This document shows positions 37,186 to 47,821 of a stretch of DNA of 64,000 nucleotides, piece after piece. The DNA is taken from positions 1,583,981-1,647,980 of the forward strand of contig CAWDZQ010000003.1 in assembly GCA_963807065.1 (NCBI GenBank). The letters run 5' to 3'. Each line of letters starts with the position of its first letter. The first letter of the stretch is position 1. The stretch is from CAWAND01 sp963807065 (lineage in GTDB: Bacteria; Chloroflexota; Anaerolineae; Anaerolineales; E44-bin32). A program made the position numbers and the translations under genes. The notes under the pieces are model-generated. The model saw nothing but the letters and a program-made list of their open reading frames with translations, did no database searches and was not told where the DNA came from.

Positions 37186-37400
37186 CCCTAATGGACAACA
37201 CTAATCTGTTAGCAACCTGCAAGCTCACCAGGGCCCTTCGGTGCAATAATTGTCAAAGACTGAGTTGGTTTGATCGATTTCCCACGGTTTTCCATTCAGA
37301 AGGCGCTGGCCGCACACTCACTTTCGTTTGGTAATGCACACGTCGAGGTGATTGGAGCATACCGCCAGCCAACTCGTGGGCTGAAGAGGGGAGATTACAA
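37186..37400. other. Spacer after IS remnants
   Basis: 215 nt with no supported gene. It ends with GGGGAG about 8 nt before the ATG of the zinc-ribbon membrane protein and may hold that gene's promoter. Confidence 0.4.
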
Positions 37401-37790
37401 ATGGACTACTGTGAGGGTTGTGGACGCTTAGCGCCAACCAAACACGTCGGATTCTCTCAGAACATCGGCATGCTCATCATGCGGTCTACGAAATCAATCA
37501 AAGGGAACCTGTGCAGGGAGTGTATCAACTCCCACTTCTGGTCCTTTACGTTGACAACTCTCTTCCTTGGATGGTGGGGCATCATCTCATGCATCATCAC
37601 CCCGTTCATCCTTTTGGGGAATACGTTTACTTACCTTTCAACGCTTTCGATGGCTCCCCCACCTCATAACTACCCGGTGGCTGCTGCTGCCCCACATGCC
37701 TCCAGGCAGCAGTCTTGTCCTTCGTGTGGCGCCCCATTCGTCGAACATGCCGCATTCTGCATGCAGTGTGGCGAAAGAGCACCAAATTGA
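37401..37790 (+). CDS. Small membrane protein with two Cys4 zinc ribbons
   Basis: A 129-aa protein. The N-terminal finger has CEGC (4-7) and CREC (38-41); a hydrophobic segment at ~48-75 forms one or two membrane helices; a Pro/Ala-rich linker leads to a C-terminal zinc ribbon CPSCGAPFVEHAAFCMQCG. Proteins of this type occur in Gram-positive and Chloroflexi-like genomes with unknown function. It opens the chaperone region, in which several other proteins carry the same kind of ribbon. ATG 37401 follows GGGGAG. Confidence 0.72.
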   Translation: MDYCEGCGRLAPTKHVGFSQNIGMLIMRSTKSIKGNLCRECINSHFWSFTLTTLFLGWWGIISCIITPFILLGNTFTYLSTLSMAPPPHNYPVAAAAPHASRQQSCPSCGAPFVEHAAFCMQCGERAPN

Positions 37791-38093
37791 AAGTCGGGAA
37801 GCGCGTGGACGCCCAATGTTCACCCATTTGCGGCCTTTTGAACCGTGCGGTTGTTGTGCTCAGGTTCTGGATGTTCGGATTATCTCGATTGCCGGAGGCA
37901 CGACAGCACCGGTCACCGCTATACGATTGCTTCCTGGCCTTTTCACTGTCGGCAACAGTGGTCCCGAGGTATAAAGCGCTATTCGTGCCCAACTCGCCAC
38001 GTGAAACGGTTCGCGCCTCTGAATCGAATCTGTGTTGAAATCCCCAAAGAATCAACTGGCAACGGCCAGGATCAAACGGACTAGGGGGGGAAC
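37791..38093. other. Spacer without recognisable gene
   Basis: About 300 nt between the zinc-ribbon membrane protein and the large receiver/J-like protein gene. Several short frames exist but none shows a recognisable domain or a good ribosome binding site. Confidence 0.45.
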
Positions 38094-41000
38094 ATGGACC
38101 TAGAGGAAAAGGCTTGCAACAACTGCTCTAGGGACATCCCGAAACAGGCCCGATTCTGCCCATTTTGTGGAGGCGCCCAGCTCGAACTCACGGAGGCGGT
38201 GGTTACGCCCGCCCCCCCGCTGAGTCCCAGCTCGCCTCCACCACCAATTCGAAGTCCTAATCGCTGAAGATCAGGCAGAATTGAGGGCAGCGCTCCGCTC
38301 TGCTCTGGAGGCCGACAGGGAGATAGCCGTCGTAGGGGAGGCCGAAAACGGCCTGCAGGCAATTGAGATCTTCCGCCAACTCAAGCCGGACGTCGTCAGT
38401 ATGAATGTCAGTATGCCCGAGATGGATGGCATCTCGGCCACCCGAACTATCTGCTCTGAGGGAGACGGGGCTCGGGTACTCATTGTCAGCTCCCGAAGCG
38501 ACGCCGAATCTATGCGCGCAGGCACCGAGGCTGGCGCGAGCGGTTGGCTGACTAAGCCGGTCACCGCAACAGAATACGTTCACGCCATCAAAGAAGCGTC
38601 CAGCAAACCGCCGAACAAACCCACGATTCCCCAGGAACCGGAGGACGATCATCCTGCTAACTCCGTCTCTGATACCGCCGACGACGGGTTCCCACTCCTC
38701 CTAGAAGTTGCGATCCCGGAGATCTACTCACGCAACTCTTTCCGACTGCTTCGGCTTCCAGTCGAAGTCTCCCCCAACAAGGCGAAACGTGCTGTGGAGA
38801 GGCTTGCCATGGAGGCGGGTCTCAAAGCAAAGGAAGTGGTTGACGAAGAGGATAGTCCAACTCTGCCCCAGCCTCAGGCCCAGACCCAGATGACGATACT
38901 CTTGCCTGAAGTTGATCCAGGCGCTGCCCGGGCTGCGTTTCAACGAGTCCGCAATCCACTGGACCGATTGGTCGACGAATTCTTCTGGTTCTGGCCCCAT
39001 GCGCCGGGTGCGGGCAAAGAAGACGAAGCCCTGGTGGCCATAGCGGCCGGCGAGCTCGACACGGCCGTCGAGGTCTGGCTTGAACGAGAGCGACGCCCTG
39101 CTGAACACAGCATCGCCACCCACAATCTGGCCGTTGCCTACCATCTGCAAGCACTCGATTTCGAACTCCGTGGCCTCGATGGCTCACTCTCGTCCGAAGA
39201 CGAGGCATTGCGCGATGGGTACTGGGCCGAAGCTCTTGCGCGATGGCCAAATGTCCAAACTGGAACCAAATTCTGGAGCCGACTTTCGGACCGTATCGAA
39301 GCCTTGGAAGACCCGCGACTATCCAAGACAACCTCCAAGCAAATTCGCCAAACGTTGCCCGAGGCGTTGCTACTCATCAACGCCCGTCTCGCAGTCAGGT
39401 ACGGCGAGGCCAATCGAATGAAGGAGGTTGGCCGCCACGCCCATCTGATCGATGGCTCAAGTTTCTCCAAAAGTGCTCGCAGGAAGGCAAAGCTGGCCGC
39501 AGTCAAGGCGATGCGCGACCGTCTATCCAAGGCGTGCAGCAATGCCGAGGAGGAGGCGTCAAAGAAGCCTCAGCAGGCTGATACTGTTGCGCAAGACCTG
39601 CTTGACAATCGTGCTCTCATCTTCGCTCTTCAAACGATCGACAATCTGTTTGACCCTGATGATGCGTTCCGCCAGGCGTTCCACGATGATCTTGCGCTTC
39701 AGGTCCGATCCGCGATAACCACGTTTGCCAACAAGACCGATGATTGGAATCGCGTTGTGTTCTTGGCGCAGGGAGCCCTGGAACTGGCAGCAGGATCGAG
39801 GGCCAGATCGACCATATCGGCCGACCTTCAAACGGCGAAGGACAATGCAGATAGTGATCGGTCTTGGCGCTTGCCAGGCTACTGGGACCTTCCAGATACA
39901 ACCACAAAACAATTAGAACAGGCCAAGTCACTCCATGTGGGGGGCGACCATGATGCGGCCGTGACCCTGCTCGAGAGTCTCTGGCGTTCGAGCACATCTT
40001 CCGAAAGCCGAAGAATCGTCGGACGACCGCTCTCCATGGCGCTCTACGCCCGAGCAGGCAAACGGATGGAGCGAGCGTTTGCAGAATTCAATAGCAAGCC
40101 TGCCTATCTCATAACAAATGCCGATAGGGAGACGGTCAGAAACTCAGTAACCAGTTCAGGGAATGACTTGAGGCGGGCCCTAGAGGTTGACCCCGGCAAC
40201 CGTTCGGTGCACAAGGAATTTGATTCTCTGGCAGGTTTTGCAAATAGAGCCCGCATCAGGATGCCAGGAAAGCCCCGAGGTGCCAAGCCCGGAGTGGCGG
40301 CTCCTCCACCCCAGCGGAATGCCCAGCCACTTGCCCACGCACCATCTCCAGCATCGGGAACAAGCACGGGCGCTGTGACGAAAGAACTACCCTCGCCTGC
40401 TGTAGCTGCCGCACCTTCGACTGGCCAAAGGTCTGCCTGGTGGTTGATTGGGATGGTAGGCACGGTTATTGCTTTCATTTGGGTGATTGTGGCCACAGGC
40501 CAGCCGAAGCCCCAGATCGTCTACATTGACGTCACCGCAACACACACGGCAACGGAAACAAGCCTGCCAAGATGGAGTCGAACACATCAGCCGACATGGA
40601 CGTCTCCCCCTGAGACGGTTGCCCCAGTCGGACTTGAGGCCGCCGTTGCCCCCGGTCTCGGGCGAGCGAACCTCCGTTCAGGTCCAGGCAAGAGTTACAC
40701 TGTCCTGGTTTCTCTCGAGAGCGGAACCAGAGTCGTGATCTTGGGTTCCGCGCCTGATGGTGTGTGGCTCTTTGTTGATGCTCCGACCGCTGGAAAACAA
40801 GGGTGGATGTCCGTCGGTGTTCTATCTATCTGGTCGAAAGCCGACCTTGCCGCTGTAGCGGTTATTGGCAGTAGCCCACCGGCCGGCCAACCCGGATCGA
40901 CTCACACATTGGTACCTACTCTTCGACCGACCAGTAGGCCCACCCAGACGCCTACACGTCGACCCACAGCGACGCGTCGGCCAACAACTACCCCGGCCCC

Positions 41001-41232
41001 AGTCATGAATGTCACGTTGCACATTGTGAACAACCTTAACGTGGCGATCACTCTGCAACTCAAGGGTCCCGTCAATCGCCAAGTTGTTGCCAACGCCTAC
41101 GGGAGTTGGGACGTCTATTTGACTGCTGGTTCATACACCTACACCCTGAGAGCGCCAGGCTTTATCCCGAGCAGCGGAACGAAGTACCTCCCCGCGGGTA
41201 GCTGGGAGTGGACATGGTCACCGACTCCTTAG
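38094..41232 (+). CDS. Zinc ribbon - pseudoreceiver - J-like/helical - TM - SH3 multidomain protein, frameshifted
   Basis: ATG 38094 starts a zinc ribbon (CNNCSRDIPKQARFCPFCGG) and a Pro-rich linker; after a one-base shift near 38250 a response-regulator receiver follows (VLIAEDQAELR ... TKPV). Its phosphoacceptor position reads SMNVSMPEMDG, with Asn instead of Asp, so it cannot be phosphorylated in the usual way. Next comes a J-domain-like stretch (SRNSFRLLRLPVEVSPNKAKR; no HPD), then ~450 residues of helical repeats with ATHNLAVAYHLQALDFE and FWSRLSDRIEALEDPRL, one membrane helix (WWLIGMVGTVIAFIWVIVA), an SH3-type domain (ANLRSGPGKSYTVL), a Thr/Pro/Arg-rich linker and a C-terminal beta domain. 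About 1045 aa. The only large plus-strand gene here, facing the ClpB-like gene. I infer a co-chaperone or scaffold. Confidence 0.75.
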
Positions 41233-41337
41233 ACGTAGAGACCAATGGTCGCCGTCCTGGCGTCGATTACATCCTGAATGGCAGCGCCCAACCATCTGAC
41301 CACACGATCAGGATCCGAACTACATCCTATCCACAGA

Positions 41338-43653
41338 TTAGTCAAACGTGAGAGACTTTCCTTCCAAGGCTACTCGGAGAATGCGAGGGGGGCCATCTCT
41401 TCCGTGAGCGGCTTCTAGGATCGGACTCCTGATCAACCTCTCATAGCGCCGGATAAACCCGCGAGCTCCCTCCTGCTGAGCAGCGCAGACTTCCAGCAAG
41501 TACTCCCGTGCCTCGGGTGCAAGGTCAAGAGTGACGGAATGGTCCCTCTCCAATTGCCGACGGAGCCCTTCAAGTTGTCGCTCAAGCAACCCGTCGAGAT
41601 CTTCAGTTTGAAGTTCCCGAAGCAGCACCACCCGGTCGATCCTGGAAAGCAGCTCAGACTTGAAGTATCTCGACAGGGTCTTTCGCAGAGCTTTGCCGGG
41701 GTCCTCGCGGTCATGGCCCCTGACTGCAGCGAAGCCGATCTGCTTCTCCGCGACAGCAGCGGCCTCAAGATTGCAGGTGAGCAAGAAGAATGTCCCCCGG
41801 AAGTCGACAAGCCGTCCCCGTGAGTCCCTCGACTCGCCTGTATCGAAGATCTGCTGGAAGTACTCCATGACCTCAGGATGGGCCTTTTCTGCCTCATCAA
41901 GCACGATCACGCCCCGAGGGTGGGCGTGAGCATAGGCGAATAGGGATCCCATCGCATCGTGGCCTATGAACCCGGGAGGTGCCCCAATCAAGCGAGCCAG
42001 CTCATGAGGCTCCTTGTATTCGTTCATGCTGAACTTGGCCACGCCTCGGTCGTCTCCCCGGACGAGGAGGCGACCTAGAAGTCATCGCTGCCGCTGTCTT
42101 CCCCACTCCGGTCGGGCCCGTTAGGAGCAGGACGCCTTGGGGTTTGGCCCGATCTTCAGGGGCAAAACGAACAACGTCCATCCAACCCACGATCTGTCCG
42201 ATGGCCTCTTCTTGACCCACCAGCTCGTCCCCAAGCGCCCTTTCAATCTCCTCCCGAGCCGGAAGTTCCAAGGCCGCACTTCCACCCAGCTGCTCCTGAA
42301 GTACCGCCTCTACGTCCGAGCGCTCGACTGTTGGCGGCTCCTTGGTGGGCACGACCGTCCCGAAGGACAAAGTAGCGACTTTGACCCGGCTCGCGGCGCT
42401 GTCCAGGAGCTCGATCGCCTTGTCAGGCAAGAACCGGTCGCGGATGAAACGGACAGACAAGTCAATGGAAGCTTCAATGGCATCGTCTTGGACGATGACG
42501 CTTTGAGCTTCTTCGATGCGCCGGGCCCAAGAGCGCAAAATCCCCAATGCATCTTCGCGGGAGGGCTCGCTCACGCGCACGAGGCTGAAACGGCGCAGGA
42601 AGGCGGCGTCGGCCTTGATATACCTATCAAACTCGGCCTCAGTGGTTGCGCCAATGCACCGAATTTCTCCCCGCCCCAGCGCTGGCTTAAGAAGGTTGGC
42701 GATATCGACTGCACTCTCCCCGGACCCACCACCCACTGCCAGATGGATCTCATCGAGGAAGAGTACAAGGCTCTGGTCTTGTTTTGCTTCATCGAGGACG
42801 CTTCGCAGGCGCTCTTCGAGATCACCGCGAAACTTCGTGCCGCCAAGCAGATGGCCAATCGATAGTTCCACGATCCGAAGTCTGGCCAGGTCCGAGGGGC
42901 ATCCTTGGAGGCGAGATGCTGCGCAAGGCCTTCGACAATGGCCGTCTTCCCCACGCCGGCCTCGCCCACGATAAGGACGCTGCGCTTCGAGACCCGATGC
43001 AGCGCCCTTACTATCGAAAGGATTTCACTGTGGCGGCCCACCAACGGGGCAAGCCGACCTTCCCTCGCCAGGCGGGTCAGATCCCTCCCTAGAGAGTCGA
43101 GCCTACCCTCCGGCCTCGTCTTGCTGGCCTCCTCGCCGAAGGCGCGCAGCCCGGGCAAAGGAGCTCCGGCTGCCTCCACCTGGGCGTTCGAGAACAGTGC
43201 CACGATTAACTCATCGGAGCCAGCCGGGGGGTCGTGCCGTAACGCGGTTAGAAGGTGACTCATCGCGAGCGCCGGGGCGTTTGACTGGATCGCCATGGCC
43301 GCCGCGGTCTCAAACAACCGGCGGACGTCGGGAGACCGATGGAGCAGACGGGGAGGTCTGGGTACTCCCGCGGGGAGATAGGACCGCCGGACGGACCGGC
43401 GGATTTCTTCCAGGTTCTCATCGGAGATCGACAGCTGCTGTCGGACTCTCCTTGATTCTTGGTTAACTGTTTCCAGGCTTTCCTGAGAAAAGCCCAATTC
43501 CTCGGCCTCAGAGCGATAGACGTTGTCGACGATCTTCAGCACAGACCCGAGGAGGTGAACCGGCTGGATGAAATCGGTTCCGGCCTGGCAAGCCTCCAGG
43601 CTGGCCATTCCCCATGCCAGAAGACCGGAAGGGTCAAGGGGAATTCCTGGCAT
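41338..43653 (-). CDS. ClpB/ClpC-like double AAA+ ATPase, two frameshifts
   Basis: About 772 aa after repair. An N-terminal Clp-N-like helical repeat (~1-150) precedes D1 with Walker A GEAGVGKTAIVEGLA, Walker B LVLFLDEIH and ATTEAEFDRY; D2 has GPTGVGKTA, VIVLDEAEKAHPEV, the pore-loop region GAPPGFIGHD and the sensor SRIDRVV. Breaks lie near 42880 and 42080. The long coiled-coil middle domain of true ClpB is short or absent between D1 and D2, so it is nearer to ClpC/ClpE-like or stand-alone unfoldases. No ClpP-binding loop was recognised. It should unfold or remodel proteins together with the Hsp70 set encoded directly upstream. Confidence 0.84.
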
Positions 43654-43667
43654 GCCGTCCAGTCCCC

Positions 43668-44675
43668 TCAGGGATACCTAGGAAGGAGAACGATGACCAC
43701 CGTCCTGTTCCGCAAGCGATCTTCATCAGTGGTGTCGGGAAAGGGGGGCGGACGTTGACCTTGGAGGCCGATGACCACGTCCCCCTCGGGCAGCCCGACC
43801 TGCGGGGAGGTGAGAATCTCCACCACTTTCGTTGCTCTCTGCATGGCAAGCGGGATCGTTCCGCAGTCCAGGCATTCATCAGAGCTGCCATACCCGACTA
43901 CCTGCACTCTCAATCGATCGCTCCATGGGGCAAGCTCCTGGCCGAGCTGGGTCAGCTGATCCATCGCGCCTGGCCTGAGTTCGAGGCTGGCAAGGAACAA
44001 GCCTTCATCGAAAACGAGGGCCAGTTCGGTCTCGCCCGGGACTTGGGTCACACCAGGAGTTGTCAGGCCGATGGAGGATGGTATCGTGGGTGCCAACTGC
44101 CCCAAGATTGCCGCCTGGGTCTTCTCGATAGCTTGGAACCTGGGCTCCTGGCTAGTGGAGGCGTCCGCAACCGTTGTCGCAAAAGATCCCTTGAGAGCGC
44201 TGATATTCCCCAAAATAGCTGCCTGTTCGGTCGCTGCGGCTTGGGCGGTGGCCCGTTGTAGGCCGACCCTGGTCCCAAGGGTCGAGACTTGGCTGCTCAG
44301 GGCGTCGACCTGGAAGCCCACATCCTTGAGAAACCGGCCACCAAGATAGATGGCCAGGAGCAAGACCAGGCTGGCCAGAAGAGGGAGAAGGATCGGCAAG
44401 ATCCGACGGAGAGGCCGGGGCAATGCCAGGTCCCTCTCGACCCGATCCAGAGCTTTTCGGTACGCCAAGTTTTCTGGGTCAATCTGGAAGGCGCGCAGCC
44501 ATAGGCCTTGCGCCTCTCGAAGCCGACCTTGCTGGGCGGCTATCTGGGCCTGGAGGTGCAGGGCTTCGGGATCGCCCTGCAGCTCCTCCGCTAGCCGGGC
44601 GACCTCAGCCTCCGCTTCTGGCAGTCTACCTTGCCTGGCGAGCTCAGCCGCGTTGTGGAGACCCATAGCCCGCAC
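43668..44675 (-). CDS. TPR - membrane helix - coiled coil - OmpA/MotB-like protein
   Basis: 335 aa. Residues ~5-75 form tetratricopeptide-like helices (HNAAELARQGRLPEAEAEV), ~90-115 a membrane helix rich in Leu, ~120-205 a coiled coil, and ~225-335 an OmpA/MotB-type peptidoglycan-binding-like domain (LRVQVVGYGSSDE, QRATKVVEILTS, LRNRTVVIVLLP). The TPR part lies in the cytosol and the OmpA-like part outside. The start is unsure: GTG 44675 or ATG 44666; another short frame from ATG 44733 would join after a one-base shift and add ~20 residues. The gene ends 14 nt before the ClpB-like start, so a membrane tether for the ATPase or Hsp70 is plausible. Confidence 0.75.
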   Translation of the reverse strand: MRAMGLHNAAELARQGRLPEAEAEVARLAEELQGDPEALHLQAQIAAQQGRLREAQGLWLRAFQIDPENLAYRKALDRVERDLALPRPLRRILPILLPLLASLVLLLAIYLGGRFLKDVGFQVDALSSQVSTLGTRVGLQRATAQAAATEQAAILGNISALKGSFATTVADASTSQEPRFQAIEKTQAAILGQLAPTIPSSIGLTTPGVTQVPGETELALVFDEGLFLASLELRPGAMDQLTQLGQELAPWSDRLRVQVVGYGSSDECLDCGTIPLAMQRATKVVEILTSPQVGLPEGDVVIGLQGQRPPPFPDTTDEDRLRNRTVVIVLLPRYP

Positions 44676-44765
44676 AACCTCTCGGGCTGAGTTCGAGCTC
44701 CCGGTCGTTCTCCTGCCCCTCTTGTGGTTGCATGCCGCCCCTTCTTCCAGCCAGCTTCTGTGGTC

Positions 44766-47229
44766 TTACTTCATGACGGTCGAGCCGAACGCATCCTCAG
44801 AGAACTGCTGCTCGACGGGGAGAAGTGAGTTGAGTTGCCGCACGATGGCGCGCAAGCTGTCGATGTCGCTCTCTTGGATGGCCCTCATGCCCCTGGTGAA
44901 CAGCTGAGCGGCCAGCGCCTGATCCCGCATGCTGTCTCGTCTTCCCTCGAGATGCTGATAGTAGGCGACCCAGAAGCCGGGCTGTTGGACGATGATTTCC
45001 CCCCCGAGCGACCTGATTTCTTCCGTCTTTCGCCGCACGACATCTTCGTCATGGCGTGCGATCGCCTCGCGCAGGACACGCTCCAGACCCGCCAGTTGCT
45101 CGCGGGCGGTCGCATCGCCATGTTGCAGGACCATTTCGCGGGTCGAGGCAAGCTCACTCTCGGCTTCTGCGACCAGAGCCGGCCAGGCGAGCGACTTCTC
45201 CGCATCATCCAGCTTGACCTGCAGCGCCCTCACACGCTGTTCGGCCACGTCAAGATCCTCCCGGTTGTCCTCTCCGGCAGCAAGAGCGGTTTCCGCTTGA
45301 GAGACCATGTTCTCACCCCCGATTTCCCCGAGGATGAGTTCCGCACTTGTATCACCTACCTTCTGGGCCTCGTCTCGGACCTTCGCCAGGCGTTCTTTCT
45401 CCCGTTTGAGGCTTCGCTGCACATCCTCACGCTCCGGCCGCGCATTTACCAGCTCGTGCACCTTCTCCACCTGGATGTCAAGGATCGGGACAAAGGCATC
45501 ACTGTGCACAATCCGATCCTTGTCGATTTCGATGGTCACCTCGACCTCGGATCCCGCCGGAACGTCCCTCGGAATTTCCTTTTCTAGGATCTCGATATGG
45601 CCAATCAGCTTGTTGCGATTGGCCTTCGGGCTCTCGCCTTCGACGACCGGAATCCGGATAGTCCGGGGTTCAGTGGTACGGAGCACGTCCTTCCCCCGCA
45701 CGGGAAGGGGACTTCCCTTCTTGAAGAACCACTGCACCTGGTTGTTCGCCAGGGCCACGCCCACTGAGTGAATCAGGGGCGGATCCGTTATGGCCATTCC
45801 GACGGTGTAGGTGAACTGGTCAGGCGCACCAGGAAGGGCCGTGCCGGATCCATCGAACAGATAAATCCTGAACACGTTCCGCTTCCCCTTCTCGGCACGC
45901 AGCTCGGTGGTGAATGTGCCCTGGCCGTTGAGGGGCACCTTGCCGCTTCGCCAGCCGGCAGAGAAGCTCTCGTTGACGAATTCGATCGTATGCCCGGAAA
46001 GACTTTCCCCTCCGGGCGCCACGACCCTCCCACCTATGAGAGGATCGATCTCGGGGCCGACCGGCTTGTACTCGAGCTCAACTCGGTACATCCCGGCTTC
46101 TGGAGCCGGCCTGAGTGACTCCTTCATCTGTTGCGTGCCGGCAAAGATCGCAGCGCCCTTGGGCCACGATCGTCAACGGGTCGACGCTGAAGTCCAGGTC
46201 AATCCCCAGCCCCTCGCTCTTGTCCTTCAGACGCTCTCTCAGGTAGGGCGTTAGGGTCGGACCTCCGACCAGGATCACCTTCTCGACGTTCTCGGGAGCA
46301 AGGCCCTTGTCGGCCAGCACCTTGCGCGAGATGTCAATGGTGCGGGCAACATAGGGATCCATGAGCCGCTCGACATCGGATCGTTTCAAGGTGGTTTCAA
46401 ATGCGACGGATGCCCCATTCGCATCCGTCAGAAGGTTGTCGATCAGGATCTCGGCCCGATCCGCCCGGGAGAGCTGGATCTTGGCCTTCTCGGCGTTCCA
46501 CTTCAGCTTGGCGAAGGCAACCTGCCATTTCGCATCTCCTCTACGGAAGTCCTCGACGGAGCACTGCTCCTTGACCGTGGGCACGAGCAGCTGTTCGACG
46601 ATGGCCCAGTCGATGAGCTTCCCACCCAGGTGGTTGTCGCCCTCGTGATTGACCACTTGAATCAGTCCATCCCGCACCTGGATCACAGCCGCATCAAAGG
46701 TCCCACCCCCCAGGTCATACACGAGCCAGAACGCCTTCTCCCCTTCGTCTTGGAACCCATAGGCCATGGCGGCGGCGACCGGCTCCTGAACCAGCGGGCT
46801 GAAGGCCAAGCCAGCCAGCTCGGCCGCCCTGCGAGTTGCATCACACTGGGGAAGCTCGAAGGCGGCCGGGACGCTGATAACCGCCGCCCGCAGATCTTCT
46901 CCTTTGCGCTGCTGCACATCAGCCCGAAGGGATTTCAGGACCTCGGCCGAGAGCGCTTCGGGGGTCACCACCATCCCTTTGCGCTCAAAAGTGTAGGTAT
47001 GGTCCGACCCCATTTGGAGCTTGAACTCGCCGATCGTGTTGCCGGGATCCATCTCGAGACGTTCATACGTGGCGCGGCCCACGATCAGGCTGCCCACTTT
47101 ATCAATGTAGACAACGGAGGGGGTCGTTTCGCTACCGTCGTTGTTGCGGATGACTTCCGCCTCGGTGTCATCAAGAACGGCGATCCCGCTGTTGGTCGTA
47201 CCCAGGTCGATCCCGTAGTCGACGGTCAT
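44766..47229 (-). CDS. Hsp70 (DnaK-like) with long C-terminal extension, one frameshift
   Basis: About 820 aa. The nucleotide-binding domain starts YGIDLGTTNS and has VPAAFE, EPVAAAMAYGF, YDLGGGTFDAAV and ILVGGPTLTPYL. After VAQG a frameshift near 46160 is caused by one extra T (CCCTTGGG against CCCTGGG in the paralogue at 50233-51770). The second frame continues AAIFAGTQQMKES into a beta domain unlike the standard DnaK substrate domain, followed by a ~200-residue charged helical region and a C-terminal helical part. True DnaK has about 600-640 aa, so this is a specialised Hsp70. It is preceded by a GrpE-like and a kinase gene and followed by the OmpA-like and ClpB-like genes on the same strand. 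Confidence 0.87.
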
Positions 47230-47754
47230 TCGAGTGATTTCGCTCGCCTCCCTCTTGGGTGTTCCGACGATGACTTCCCCCATCTGGATCCGTTCTCCTT
47301 GGAGAAGAACTGTCGGTTTGATGGTTTCCAGAACAACTTCATGGTCGAGCCCCTCAGTGGGCTCGAAGGCAAGTTTCTTGATTCCAACAATCCCTTGTTC
47401 AGGGATCTCCTCGCCAGTGTGATCGAGTATCTGAACCCCGGCGCCGCCCAGCGCATCCAGCGCCGCCCCCAGGTGCCGGGAAAGTCTCCTGAAATCCTGT
47501 GATGACACCCCCGCATCGATCTTGTCCAAGTGACCCTTGATCCGCCACAGGTTGGTGGCGATCTCCGCCAGGCTCGCACTGAGGTCCCCGGCGATAGGCC
47601 CAGAAGCTCGCCTATCAATCTCCTCGAGCTGAGCTTGTAAGAGGTTCAGGATCGCAGACGGGTCATCCGAAATTCCAGACAAGATTGACAGCGCCGGTCT
47701 GGGTCGGATCCGGTATTCGCGGGGGTAGAGGAGCTGGCGGAGGTTGTTCAACAT
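47226..47754 (-). CDS. GrpE-like nucleotide exchange factor
   Basis: About 175 aa from ATG 47754 (LNNLRQLLYPREYR). A helical region at ~25-100 (LLQAQLEEIDRRA, RIKGHLDKID) leads to a beta domain with the GrpE pattern GVQILDHTGEEIP, GLDHEVVLETIKPTVL and GEVIVGTP. GrpE frees ADP from Hsp70. In the frame read here the gene runs without a stop into the Hsp70 gene; in another frame a TGA overlaps the Hsp70 ATG (ATGA), which is the arrangement I expect, with a one-base shift hiding it. A real GrpE-Hsp70 fusion is the alternative. No strong ribosome binding site is seen; an upstream ATG at 47802 is possible. Confidence 0.7.
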
Positions 47755-47821
47755 GGCATGCCAGGACAGAGACCATGGAAAGATTCGACAGCCTCCCCGC
47801 ATTTGGATGAATACTTACCTG

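Noticed and set aside
44835..45587. 250-aa plus-strand frame opposite Hsp70, with matching frames at 46630-47502 and 50577-51644
   Set aside because: Antisense frames opened by codon bias in GC-rich Hsp70 genes; they are duplicated only because the Hsp70 genes are.
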